64,000 bases of DNA from Blakeslea trispora (lineage: Eukaryota; Mucoromycota; Mucoromycetes; Mucorales; Choanephoraceae), in NCBI GenBank assembly GCA_025331445.1, contig JAIWNE010000143.1, positions 1 to 64,000 of the forward strand, given 5' to 3'. A model generated the notes under the pieces. It had not been told where the DNA came from, made no database searches, and saw nothing but the letters and a program-made list of their open reading frames with translations. The first letter of the stretch is position 1. The number at the start of each line of letters is the position of its first letter. This document shows positions 36,647 to 47,057 of the stretch, piece after piece. Position numbers and translations under genes: made by a program.

Positions 36647-36809
36647 AATTAGGCACAGTCTTTACGTCTCTTGTTTGACGTAATTGGCTTGAACTTCCTT
36701 TTACGCTTGGCTTCCTTTTTTAGACGAATCTCTAACTCTACTGGAATGTCCGACATGTCTCTTTCAGCTTGTTGATCTTGGTTCTTATCTTCATTAATGT
36801 CTATCTCTT
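36647..36809 (-). pseudogene. Second gypsy copy: 3' end of pol, interrupted by CT6-CT7n-CT8
   Basis: It matches 31232-31394 (one substitution). The sequence stops at ...CTATCTCTT, exactly where CT6 begins, and resumes at 58860 (TTCTGCTATG...). The uninterrupted sequence at about 31386-31402 shows that the 22-kb stack inserted into this one site. Confidence 0.85.
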
Positions 36810-37030
36810 CACTACAAAAAAAATTTTATACATTTCACGGAACTTTCACGGCGAAAGTCCCGTGAAATGTATAAACTACATTAATGTGACAAGGTGTATA
36901 TTTAAGCGAAATTATACCTTTCAGGCCTCAATGTTGCGTGAAATGTATAATTTTTCAAGCAGACAAAAATTATACCTTTCAGGCCTTAATTTCCGTGAAA
37001 TGTACCTTTCTTTAGGCTGGCAAAAAACAT
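36810..37030. repeat. CT6 left subterminal repeats
   Basis: Alternating copies of the motifs CGTGAAATGTA (about four) and ACCTTTCAGGCCT (about three) occur, plus an inverted GGAACTTTCACGGCGAAAGTCCCG hairpin-like pair right next to the terminus. The right arm of the element has the related phrase CTTTCAGGCCTCAAGTG near 47020. Confidence 0.75.
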
Positions 37031-37499
37031 ACCTTTCGGCCTGTGATCTTTAACTTTCAACCAACATTACAAGCCTATACCTCGATCCTATTTGCTCTTT
37101 TGCTTGAAACGTGTAGCATGTCATTGGCTCCAAAAAAAAGTTCGGTGTTTACACTGTTTCATTCCCATAGGCTCTTTTACGTTACATTATTATACGAATA
37201 CTATAAATACACTTCTTTGTTATTCGACCTTGGTTTAAAGATGTATTCTTTATTTGGTATATATTGCTTTTGTTTATTGGCTGCTACGCCTTGTATCATT
37301 ACTCTTTTGGTATACGGTTAAAATATAATACGGAAAACGTTTTTGTATTCTTTTATATTATTGGTTTATTTATTGCAAATATTACTATATACTATATATT
37401 GGGCGTACTCTATACGTCGCACCATTGGCTTATTCTATATTAAACGTACCAGGTTCCCATGCTCACTTTGGCCTTTTTACTGGCCAAACGTATTGCAGT

Positions 37500-37995
37500 C
37501 TTGAGAATTTTTACTTACCTTTGGATATACCTTTTTTTGCCACTGAATACTTGTCATAACAGCTACAGAAAGGCGAAAAAGTGCAAAAGCGGCTTGGTTC
37601 TTGTCATAAGCAAACAGATTACTATAAAAATAGAATAAAATAAAAGGATTAGAACCAGCTTATTATATGATAAATAAACGAAAAAACTCACCTTTGGATG
37701 CTTTGGGATTTGGCCTTTAGAGATATACAGAGCAGATCATCTAGTAGATAGAATCAACTCAAAGTTGGCGACTAAATAAGCTTATCAAAACCTTTTACTT
37801 ACTCAGTAACCTATGTTGGGTTTGCCAGCTTATTTACAACAACCGTAGCCGCAAAACTAATCAATACACTACAAAATTTGAACAAATAAATGTTAGTGAT
37901 ACTCTTACAACTAAGCAAAGTGTTTACCTGTCTAGCATCATGTACAATAATAACACTAGCTGATAGCTTGAGGCTACTTTAAACACAAGTTGACT
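37500..37995 (-). other. CT6 D-type intron-dense divergent unit
   Basis: On the minus strand there are short introns with donor GTAAAC near 37925 and acceptor TTGTAG near 37872, and donor GTGAGT near 37690 with acceptor TTTATAG near 37622. A final donor GTAAGTAAAA lies near 37515. The first exon frame reads MMLDSVLISFAATVVV before a stop; another exon is open as DKNQAAFALFRLSVAVM. No complete frame could be assembled. The same blocks persist in CT2d. Confidence 0.4.
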
Positions 37996-38287
37996 TATAT
38001 TAGTATTAGCTCTTTTCTTTTTGTGAAATACAAACCTGGAACCACTGAGAGAAGAGAAGATAAAGAAAAGGAAATAAAGAGAAAAAAAAGGAACACACAA
38101 AATTTTATTGGTTTTTACATCTTTTTTCTTGACCTGTTCCAATCAACGCTCAGGACTTGTATTATTCTAATTCCGATTTTTTACCCAAAGAAGACAAACA
38201 GACTAGATGCTACAAGTATAAAAACCTTGTAGCTGACCGTTTTATGAGTTCTTTTTCATAATATTTTCTATAAACTTAACACTTATT

Positions 38288-39441
38288 ATGTCTTACAACG
38301 GTACTCCCTCTTCAAACGCCAACGGTAGATCAATTCCTTCTGTTGGAACTGGCTCTCGTCGTTCTGTTCCCACTCCCCGGTCAAGCACATCCGCTTTGGA
38401 GCGCAAGCTTGAGGAAGCATTGAAAGGTCTCGAGCAAGCCAACAAATCATTGGAAGAGCATAAGATGTTGATCGATAATCTCACTAATGCTCACGAAGAG
38501 ATGAAAACAAAACTTGATAACAATCCAACAGATGATGTCAATGAAGGTTTTCCTGGATCTAAGAAAGAGCTGGAACAGATTCGTGTTAGTATCAACGTAT
38601 ATGATCTTAACAAAGTCAATTTCTAATTGTTGTTTTAGCTTGTTGTGTTAGAGGAACAAGAAAAGCAGTTGAAGGGTGCTACTTGGAACCTTGAAGAGAC
38701 ATTGATCAAGAGTCCCGAGAATGGCTTCCATGTGGTGCAAATAATCAAGAACACTTTGGCCAACACCAGATTTCAGTACATCACATCAAACTATGTGTGG
38801 CCTACGAACAATGCCATCAAGTATATGAAATATGTTCTTTGGAGACAGTACTGCAGTCAGAAGCAAAGCGAGAAAAACAAGACATTGAGTATGGAACAGC
38901 AAGACCAGCAAAAGAAGAAAAACAATTGGGAGACTCGTAAATTGCATGTAAGTTGATAGTGTATAAAGTAATATTTCATGTTCTGTTGCTAACTGAAATG
39001 CTTGAAATATTGTTATAGCTTTTGTCAAGACGAAGAACTGCCTACAATGAGTTTAAGGAAGAGCTGGCCAATGTCTTTGGCACTCACGAAGAGTGCCAGC
39101 AAGTCTTGACAAGTGAAATGTTATCAGACCAAGAAGACGAGTACGATGAAGAAGGTACACTCCTGAGAGCCAAGAAAGTGCCTCATTACATAAAGCAGCA
39201 GGTATGCTATAGCTAATAATATTACATGAGAGCAAAAGAATAACTTCTTTTTAACACCATCGTCAAGTGTACTGATTTCTTTTACAAACTGGATGAACTT
39301 CGCACCGCCAACAATCGAAGAATGAACAATAGCTTTGTGCCAACTAGAGTAGGTTCACGTGTAGTCAAAGTTGTTCATGCCAGAAACCCAAAGAAGTTGC
39401 GAAAACTACCTGCATGGGCTATCGACCATACACTTGTATAG
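38288..39441 (+). CDS. CT6 gene A: coiled-coil/acidic transposon accessory protein
   Basis: Four exons (38288-38584, 38639-38947, 39019-39201, 39268-39441) join without error into 320 residues. Exon 2 is 309 nt and exon 4 is 174 nt, as in the other copies. N-terminal Ser/Pro/Arg segment; coiled coil SALERKLEEALKGLEQ onwards (residues about 38-85); central ATWNLEETL..YVWPTNNAIKYMK block; EMLSDQEDEYDEEG acidic motif; basic C-terminus ending LPAWAIDHTLV. It is divergent from the D unit and convergent with gene C (70 bp between stops). It probably acts with the gene B transposase at the ends; DNA binding is inferred, not seen. Family is unrecognised. Confidence 0.82.
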
Positions 39442-39510
39442 TTTTTTTTTTGTTTCAACTAAATAAATAGAAGAGTGAAAAAATTTAAAAGCAAAAAAAT
39501 GTTTATTTTC

Positions 39511-40221
39511 TTATGCAAGGCTTTTTGTTAATTGAAGCGCAATAATGAGACTGTCGTTAATACTGCGACGAATATGTGCACGCGCATACAACTTATGTAC
39601 AGGCAAGATGCTGTATGAGCTTTTAGCCTCATACTCGTTCCGAAAAGGCTTGTTTCTCTCACTTGTGCCTGATGTAATGCTATCCACACCGACTCGAGGA
39701 TTTTTGTACCAACTAACAAAAGCAAAGCAATGGTTAGTTGGAAAGTAATCACCATCTTCATAACACTTTGTCTCATGAAAGAAAAGGTATTCAATAGTTC
39801 CTGCGCGCAAGTGCTCTTGGCCTTCAGTGTTGACTACTCCTTTCAAGTCATCGTTTTCATAATCATCAGGTCGGTAGGCATAGATTTGAGATCCTCTACC
39901 TCGACCTGTCAAGCGCGACTTGTATACATCTCCTAGTACTTTTATCTTTTTGATTTTTTGCACTATATTGTCTACAACAAGATGTGATTCATATCGTCTA
40001 TGATAATAGGCTTCTAGGCAATGAAAATCCTCTTGGCTTAGTTTTCTCGATTCTCTCCTGGCTAAAGAAAGCATAACATTGCCATCCTCCTGCAGCTGCT
40101 CATGACCCATTGGATCACTATCTTTTTCGGCAAACTGATAAATGTCTTCTCTATGAAGAGAAATATCTGATCCGAAAGGTAAAATTGTAAAGTTATTATG
40201 TATTTCGTTTGTTTGTTTCAT
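39511..40221 (-). CDS. CT6 gene C: Tnp2 C-terminal-domain protein, intact
   Basis: An uninterrupted 236-residue frame from the Met at 40221 (MKQTNEIHNNFTILPFGSD); the upstream 17-codon extension to 40272 is probably untranslated. Conserved blocks are shared with the C-terminal half of the CT9 B-C fusion: LSQEDFHCLEAYY, KIKKIKVLG, SRLTGRGRGSQIYAY, EHLRAGTIEYLFFHET, CFAFVSWYKNPR, SILPVHKLYARAHIR. No catalytic motif or membrane segment. Its own start codon and the 450-bp gap from the B stop make it a separate gene rather than a readthrough product. Confidence 0.8.
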   Translation of the reverse strand: MKQTNEIHNNFTILPFGSDISLHREDIYQFAEKDSDPMGHEQLQEDGNVMLSLARRESRKLSQEDFHCLEAYYHRRYESHLVVDNIVQKIKKIKVLGDVYKSRLTGRGRGSQIYAYRPDDYENDDLKGVVNTEGQEHLRAGTIEYLFFHETKCYEDGDYFPTNHCFAFVSWYKNPRVGVDSITSGTSERNKPFRNEYEAKSSYSILPVHKLYARAHIRRSINDSLIIALQLTKSLA

Positions 40222-40635
40222 TTTAGATATTTGGGCAATAAAAAGAGAAAAGAAAGAGACTTGAGTAACCATTTTTTAAATTGATTTGAAAAGCAGCCGC
40301 TAAAAAAGGAAGTCTTTCCGAATTTAGCTTACCAGAGGACTTTCAAACTTGGAAAAAAATTACAACCAACATTTCTTTCTTTTTTTTACTTAATATTTTT
40401 ACGCGACTTTAGACGCTAATCACTTGCGACATGACGTCTTTTTTACAATCTAGTTTACAAATGTTTACTCTTTAGGTCAGTCATCAACGCATCAGACTTT
40501 TCTTAAGATCGAACAAAAGACAGAAAGTATTCACAAGACAAGTTTCTTTAAACAACATCAATTTATTGAAGTTACAAAATATGAAGACTAATATAAAAAA
40601 CTATAGATAGGGAAGAAAAAAGAGAACAAAGAAAC

Positions 40636-40662
40636 AGAAGAGAGAGAGAGAGAGAGAGAGAA
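40636..40662. repeat. (GA)n microsatellite downstream of CT6 gene B
   Basis: About 12 uninterrupted AG units lie 12-40 bp beyond the gene B stop. Probably a length-variable simple repeat. Confidence 0.9.
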
Positions 40663-40673
40663 CAGAGGAATAT

Positions 40674-43163
40674 CTAGCGTGCGATATAGTGAGCAAATGA
40701 ATCAAAATCATCGGCAAAGATAATGGATTGCATTCGATGCATGTAAGTTTTTTCAAAGCCTGGCTTGTGATTTGTATTGATGTTTTTGATGAATAGGTTG
40801 TTTCTTTCAAAACCAAACGCCCAAAAGCAAGAAATAGGACCAAACTTGTATATGCATTCACGAAGATGAAGCATAAAGTGGAAATTATGGGTAACAGCTA
40901 GAGAGCCAAAGCGTTGTTCAAACCCCCGAGCAAAAGCAAGTAAATGAGTGTGGGCTATTTCGACATCAGTCTTCTTTATGACATTACAGTTCAGGAGTCG
41001 GAGTGCATTGATGAGATGCATGATCAGATTGTAATCAGAGGCATTTAAAAGAGGAGGAGAGAGGACATGTTCAGCAACAGAGGTCATAAATTCTTTGTAT
41101 TCGGCAGCTTTTACGAAAGGCAAACCTTCTTTCACAATTTTTTTAGCCATAGGGGCACAGGAAGCATCGGGATCGAAGTCAAGATATTCTTGCATAATCT
41201 TATTTATCTCCAGAAAAGCACCTTCTGGAAGCATCGTTTTGAGAGCCTTTCTCGCGACACCAAGATACAAGACATGCATAGGTTCGATTGCCAAAGTACC
41301 ATACGAATAATAGGGTAACTCAAAAAGTATAGAATACCTGACACCACTATTTTGTTCCAACAATGTTCTCTCTCTAATGGTTCTTGCTTCTTTCCACTTT
41401 CTTGAGCTTTCCCTGGTCTCTTCAACGGTTCTCCGTTCCCATTGCTCGCAGTTCCAGTTGCAGTAGTTTCTCCTGCTGACAGTATTAGGAAACATCGCGA
41501 TTTTAGTCTTGCAGAGATGACATCCATGGCTGCTGTTGAAAGACATGCTTCCGGCTAGTTTTTTTGTTGCGGGTAAATCAGAGCAAACAGAATACAAGCA
41601 AGCCTTCACGGTATGGTGCTGGATGCTACCATCTTGCATAATCATCTTCATCTGGACACCTTCTAGCAGTACTTTTAGGTCTTCAACCACAGGAGCAAGA
41701 TACTTGTTGATGGCGGTAGTAGGGGGATCCCTTGGCCCAGGAATTACACCAACCAAAAGCATGTTGTGTTTCAAATCACGTCCTTGTTGCTTTGGGAGAT
41801 TTTGCACAATAAGGTATATACAGCCGAAGCTGTGATTAGTGTTAAAGGGACTAAATTAATCAATGTTTAAAGAAAGCAAGAGGTTGTAATCAGACTGCAT
41901 GACAAAGGAAGGCGCATCAGGAGAGGTCTTGAAGTCCAGAAAGCCAGTGGCATCGTATAGATCTGACAAGTAGTCCCTAGCAGGCTGATGGGTTTTCCAT
42001 GATTTGACCTTATCTGCAAATCCCTTTCGCAAGAAGAGCTTTTTCAAGGTTGTGATTATTGAACAGTAAGAGTACACCATCTGTACAACAAGTTGTGCAC
42101 CTGCAGACTTGTTTTCAAAGTCGTATATGCGTCCGCTACAGAATTCTCTTGAATTGGTTGGCTTGTAGATGGCACCGACCAAAGAGCGATTACACACCAT
42201 TTCAGTAATGACAGGTTTTTTCTTTATGCTGGTCAAGTCGTGACAGGAAGGACACACAGCATAGTTCTTGATACCTTCGGCGCTGAACAACTGAAGGGAA
42301 TTTCGTTCTTTGAATGTTGCAACACTTTTTGGAAGGCGGAACTCGTCACCGTGCAATCTCAAGAGCTCATTTAGCTTTTCCATGACTTCTTCGGTTTGCT
42401 TGTTGGGAACACTTTGGCTTTGAAGATATGATATAATGGATGAAGTGACTTTTGAGAATTCGGATTGAGGAGTCTTATCAGCTAAGTAAACAAATCAAAC
42501 AAATTAGTATATACGTCTAATCATCGACAATAGAATAATACTTACAATAATATGTATAGTCAGGCAAGACATTTTGACTTTCAAAGCTAGATGCTTCAAA
42601 AGCTGTATCATCATCGATCATATCGAATGGTTCGCCATCATCACAAAGCTCGGTATCAAAGTAAGCGTCAGTACAATCCATGGGACTAGCGGGTTGTTCT
42701 TCAGCATTCTCAAGGCTAGCTTGATTAACGTCAACTAAAAAGATAAGAATTAGAGGAAACTGATCACTGTGTATGCAAAATGCTGGATAACTTACCTTCG
42801 CCAATTGAAGCGACATTTTCAGTAACCACTCTGCGATAGTACTTTGGAGTATTATGGATGGCATTCTTTCCGTCTAGGTAATAAAGAGATATGATATGTT
42901 AGGGTCATTCACTAATGTTCATATCAAATGGACTTACAGATAGTCAACTTCCACTGTGCATATCTCATGCCTTCAAACATGTTGCGTCTTTGATGAGATT
43001 TGTATTCATTGAAATCTACTAGAGGTTTATCCATTGATGTAATCTTACAGGTATCGCAATGGCAGTAGTAAACCCTTTCGAGATTAGCAGCAGCACAACG
43101 AGAGCATTGGACTTCGGCAGTGCAGCGAGTACATTGGATTTCTTGAACAAAGCGAGCAGACAT
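40674..43163 (-). CDS. CT6 gene B: Tnp2-type transposase, single nonsense codon
   Basis: Exons 43163-42938, 42873-42796, 42734-42546 and 42481-40674 give a frame of 767 codons (2301 nt) broken only by TAA at 41856-41858. Start 43163 was chosen because the 29 upstream codons are not conserved. N-terminal Cys pairs CTRC and CSRC, then CHCDTCK...SHQRR; acidic exon 3; CPSCHDL; Tnp2 core LLSLNID-stop-FSPF, IPGPRDPPTTAIN, CHLCKTK..NYCNWNCEQW, PMHVLYLGVARKAL; and FHFMLHLRECIYKFGPISC...FGFERNN. The stop replaces the Trp right after the first catalytic Asp. TGG to TAA needs two G-to-A changes. The product would cut and join element ends in the nucleus. Confidence 0.85.
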
Positions 43164-44183
43164 TTCAGGTAAGGTAGTTGTTATTTTCAAATAAAGTTGA
43201 ATAGCTATTCTATGCCTTTTTTTTGTGGTTCTTTTATACTGCTTTTGCATTCATCTTGTCACAGGCTTAAAGTAGTAAGAAATATTTCATTCGTTCCTTG
43301 AAAGAAGACAAATCGAGACTTTTTGTTGATTAGAAATCAATGATTGGAAACAATGCCATTCTTTTTTAAATCCTTTTAGCTGTTATATATTAAATAAAAA
43401 CAGGTTTTATCCCAAGAAATGCTCGTATTAACGCTTTAATGATGCTGGCTAAAAATTACGTCTAATTCATTTTCTTATTCATTTTTCTTTATTGAAGGTA
43501 TTATTTTGACATTAAAATTTCCTATTTTATCGAGATTACACAAATTTGCTGAGCCTTTCACTCGTTGGTGTTGCTGACTTTTTTTTTCTTGCCGATATTT
43601 TTATTAGTTACAATAAGGAAAAGGCAACTTTTTTTCTTTTTTATTTATTTTTTCTTTAAAACAGACTAATACCATTCAGACTGTAAGGTGTACACAGCGT
43701 GATTTCAGCTCATCTAGTACTTTGAAGCTATATTTGTTCAACATCAGTATATTGACAGTTGTGTTTCGTCTGCCTTCAACCAAGTGTAGAGATGATTCAT
43801 ATTTAAACTCTTAAACGATAATAAACTATTCTTTTTTCCAAAACGACACCTTTTATTGTAGTAAATCGTACTTTTATAACTACTAAATGCAATGTTTGCG
43901 AAAGTTTGGCCATAATATCGCGATTGAATGGTTTTTTGATAGAATAAGAGATGGTCTAGTTAAAGAGACTTTCTCGATGAGTAACAAAAATACTAATAGT
44001 ATCAGCTTAGAACATATCGTTTCTTTTTAAGCATACTTAGCAGTTTTAAAACGGGGGGTTTGGCTTGTTTTCCGCTTGTCTCCTTTTTTAACGTGTGACA
44101 AAGCCTAGAAACCAGACATTTTTTAGCACTTTGAAATTTTTTGACCTTTTTTTTTAAAAGTTAAATAAAATTTTAATTCAATA

Positions 44184-46837
44184 ACGTGCCTCCAGACTTA
44201 AAATCCCGAAAAAATCATAAGTTTTCAAAAAGCTTCACACAAAAACTCTTGCAGGCAAAAACTTGCGAAGTAGCGCAAATGTTATTTTTATAACCTTTCT
44301 TAACAATATTGACGCATCAAAAGTTGTTTTTTATTATAAAAGTTTTGAGCTGAAGCTTTTTAAAGTTGATCGGTACTTCAAAAATTTAAGCAGGTGGCCC
44401 ACCTAAGCGACCTAAGAGTTGAAACATGGCATCTTCCAGCAAAATTTGTTGTAAGATTGGTTTATCTGAGATTCAATATGTTCAGCCAATCACGTTTAAG
44501 ATGTCAAGATTCTATAAATGGTAACCTGTTATTGTTTGTAAATCCTTTCTCTGATCTTTATCTTAATATATCTCAAAATGCCTTATCCTAGCAAGAAAAA
44601 ATTGAAATTTGCTACTCAAAAGAAAGATGAGAAGGGAAGACCTGTAAAAGAAACCCCTGTTGAGATTGTACCTGAAAGTACAATTGAAATCGAACAAGAT
44701 TGGGAAATCTGGAGAGAGGATACTGAAAGTTTGGCTCTCGACAACTTAAAGGACGATGGGTCTTCTGGTCAAAAGAGAAGAGGGCCTTACCAGAAGACAT
44801 CGAGAACCACAAAGTGGAGAAGAAATGTGGAGTCCAAGAAGGTAGATCCCAGGGCAACTCTCTTCAACTTTGGCATCAAAGTTCTCAATGAGGTTCAGCC
44901 CAAAGAGGAATACACTCGTCCTCAAAGAGAGCTGATCCAAATCGAGGAAAAAATCGAAGAGGTGCGAAGCCGTGTGAAGCCTGTCGCAAACAAAAAAGAA
45001 GAAGGCAGTTCAGCTGAGGCCTACAACGGTTTTAGACTTTTGTCTATTTTGATCTACTTTGAAAACCGCTTGGATGGCCTCAAGATAGACGAAGCCTCAG
45101 AAAACGTAGCCAAAACCTTGTGGCCTCAAAGCTCCAAGCCCTCCCGTGCTAGAAGCATTGTCAAGTGGTCAAAGGAGTACTTGGAACATGGCGATCTCTC
45201 TGACCATTGTCAGGGAGTTCATGCCAAGCGCCAGTCTTTCTTGAGTCACAATGACATCAAAAGCAAGGTCTTGGAACACATCAAGAAGACAAATCCTGCT
45301 GAGAGAACTCTCTTCAGCATCAAAACCTTCATTAAAGAAGAGGTCATACTTTCCTGCTTGGGCGTCTCTGGTTCCGTGAGTATCACCACTCTTAGCAAGT
45401 ACCTTAAAGAGTGGGGATACTCATATGGCAACAAAAAAGGCTTGTTTTTCGACGGCCATGAAAGACAAGATGTTGTAGAATATCGAAAAGCCTGGTGCCA
45501 GAGAATGATGAAGTATATGGCTAAGTCAGAGTTATACTCAGGTGAACAAGAAGAGCAGGTGTTAGAACCGAATTTGGATGAAGGTGAAGAAAAAGTTGTC
45601 TTCGTCACTCATGACGAATTCACCTTCTACGCCAATGATGGTAAGGACGAAGTCTGGACTCATGAAGATGTGTCCGTGATTAGAAAGAAAGGACCAGGCT
45701 CTTCAATCATGGTAAGCGAATTCCAATGCCCTTGTCATGGAACGATGAGGATCCGTGGTTGGACCTCCAGAAAGCTGTTTAAAGCTGGAGAGAGTAGAGA
45801 TGGTTGGTGGACAAGCAAAGATATGGTTGCTCAGTTAAAGGACCATGTCATTGGGTTGTTCGAAAGCTTGCATCCAGATTGCCGAGCTGTATTCCTCTTT
45901 GACAACAGTTCAAATCATGGGGCTTACAGTGATGACGCACTGGTTGCAAGTCGTATGACACTCAATGAAAAAGCATGGCCTTTAACTGAGAGGTATCAGT
46001 TCAAGGATACAACCATCGAACTTTCGACCGGTCAGCTTTTGCATCAGTCGTTCTATTATAACAAGGAGATTTCTTACCATGATTCGAAGGGCAGGGCCAA
46101 GAAGAAAAATGTCAGATACTTCAAAGGTAGATAAAAAAAACAAAATTGATTGCCTCAACTAATACAGCTACTGAATCAGGCGTGAAGAAGATCCTGGAAG
46201 AGCGAGGACAATGGCTCGGTGATCTCGACGGTCGAGTTTGGAGAATGCGTTGTGGGAGCAAGGAGCCTGGGTTTCGGTCAATGTGTTGCGCTTTGCATTT
46301 TCTGAAAAATAGGCTAGACTTTAAGGCTCAAAAGACAGCTTTGCAAGAGATTGTTGAAGATGCTGGCCATATCTTTGAGCTGTACCCCATATACCATTGT
46401 GAATGCAATTGGATCGAGATGTATTGGGGTGCGGCAAAAAGAGAAGCCAGGCTTCGGTGTGATTACACCTTAAAGTCCTTGGAAAAAAAATTCCTGCCTT
46501 TTTGGACAAAGCGGGGGATATTACAAAGATCCGCCGCTACTTCCAACGCTGTATGAATTACATCGAGGCTTACAGCAAGCATGAAGATGGCAGAGAGGTT
46601 GCCAAAGACTTGAAAAAATTTGTTGAAAAGAGATACTTATCTCATAGAAAGGTCAGAACACCTAAAGACCTTGAATAAAAAATGTTTATATTTTGTTGTA
46701 AAATCTGCTACTTTACTATAATTTCATTAAGAAAATTATATGAATGACCTGAGTTCGACCCACGAGCGTAACAAAAAAAAAGGATGCAAAAATTGAAACA
46801 AAATAAGGTTTTTGTTATTTTAAGTCTGGAGGCACGT
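44184..46837 (+). mobile_element. Tc1/mariner-like element, intact ends
   Basis: A perfect 21-bp terminal inverted repeat (ACGTGCCTCCAGACTTAAAA plus T) is at 44184-44204 and 46817-46837, with TA target duplications at 44182-44183 and 46838-46839. It is inserted in the right arm of CT6. The empty site is TA at 6355-6356 in CT2d. It is 2654 bp with one transposase gene. Confidence 0.95.
44578..46678 (+). CDS. Tc1/mariner-superfamily DDE transposase (fungal long type)
   Basis: Exon 1 44578-46126, a 41-nt intron 46127-46167 (GTAGAT...ACTAATACAG), exon 2 46168-46678. An A8 run at 46483-46490 is one base short; with one further A the frame runs into FLDKAGDITKIRRYF and stops at 46676. The N-terminal 150 residues are basic and low in complexity, followed by a helix-turn-helix-like region (about 150-290). 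The catalytic triad is Asp in THDEFTFYANDG (residue about 346), Asp in LFDNSSNHG (about 442) and Glu in CNWIEMYWG. Other conserved blocks are WTHEDVSVIRKKGPG and AGHIFELYPIYHCE. It cuts and pastes at TA. The second copy at 1-1258 is decayed. Confidence 0.88.
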
Positions 46838-47057
46838 TAGCTATAAAGAAGCATATGTTTGCAGTAAAGACTTGAATATTTTTACATGGGTGTATTCCAG
46901 ACAATTAGGGATACACTCTGTCCAAGTTTCAGCAAATTCTGACCATTTTTGAGAGATTTAATTTTTTACTGCTTAAAGACCCCGTGAAAGGACCCATTTA
47001 ATGTAGGAAATTTTTTATCACTTTCAGGCCTCAAGTGTAAATTTTTTGTAGTGCTTC

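Larger units (their letters stand above)
36810..47053 (+). mobile_element. CT6: CACTA element with A, C and B; carries a Tc1-like insertion
   Basis: Ends are CACTACAAAAAAAATTTTAT (36810) and AATTTTTTGTAGTG (47053), with a 3-bp target duplication CTT (36807-36809 and 47054-47056). Without the Tc1-like insert it is about 7.6 kb. Order: D-type unit (minus), A (plus), C (minus), B (minus). It is the most intact CACTA-type element here: A and C are open, and B has a single nonsense codon. CT2d is its deleted derivative. Confidence 0.9.

Noticed and set aside
38288..39441. BEN-domain assignment for gene A
   Set aside because: Helical pattern and a conserved Trp are suggestive, but I cannot match the characteristic BEN positions without a profile search.
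16879..43163. Repeat-induced point mutation as the cause of all nonsense codons
   Set aside because: Two Trp codons fit G-to-A, but the OTU TAG and the CT3 Tyr-to-TAA do not, and copies lack a general C-to-T bias by eye. Left as a question only.
39511..43163. Genes B and C as one spliced gene in CT6
   Set aside because: Gene B ends with a conserved stop position, gene C has its own Met after a non-coding gap of about 450 bp, and no good donor-acceptor pair would skip the stop while keeping the B end.
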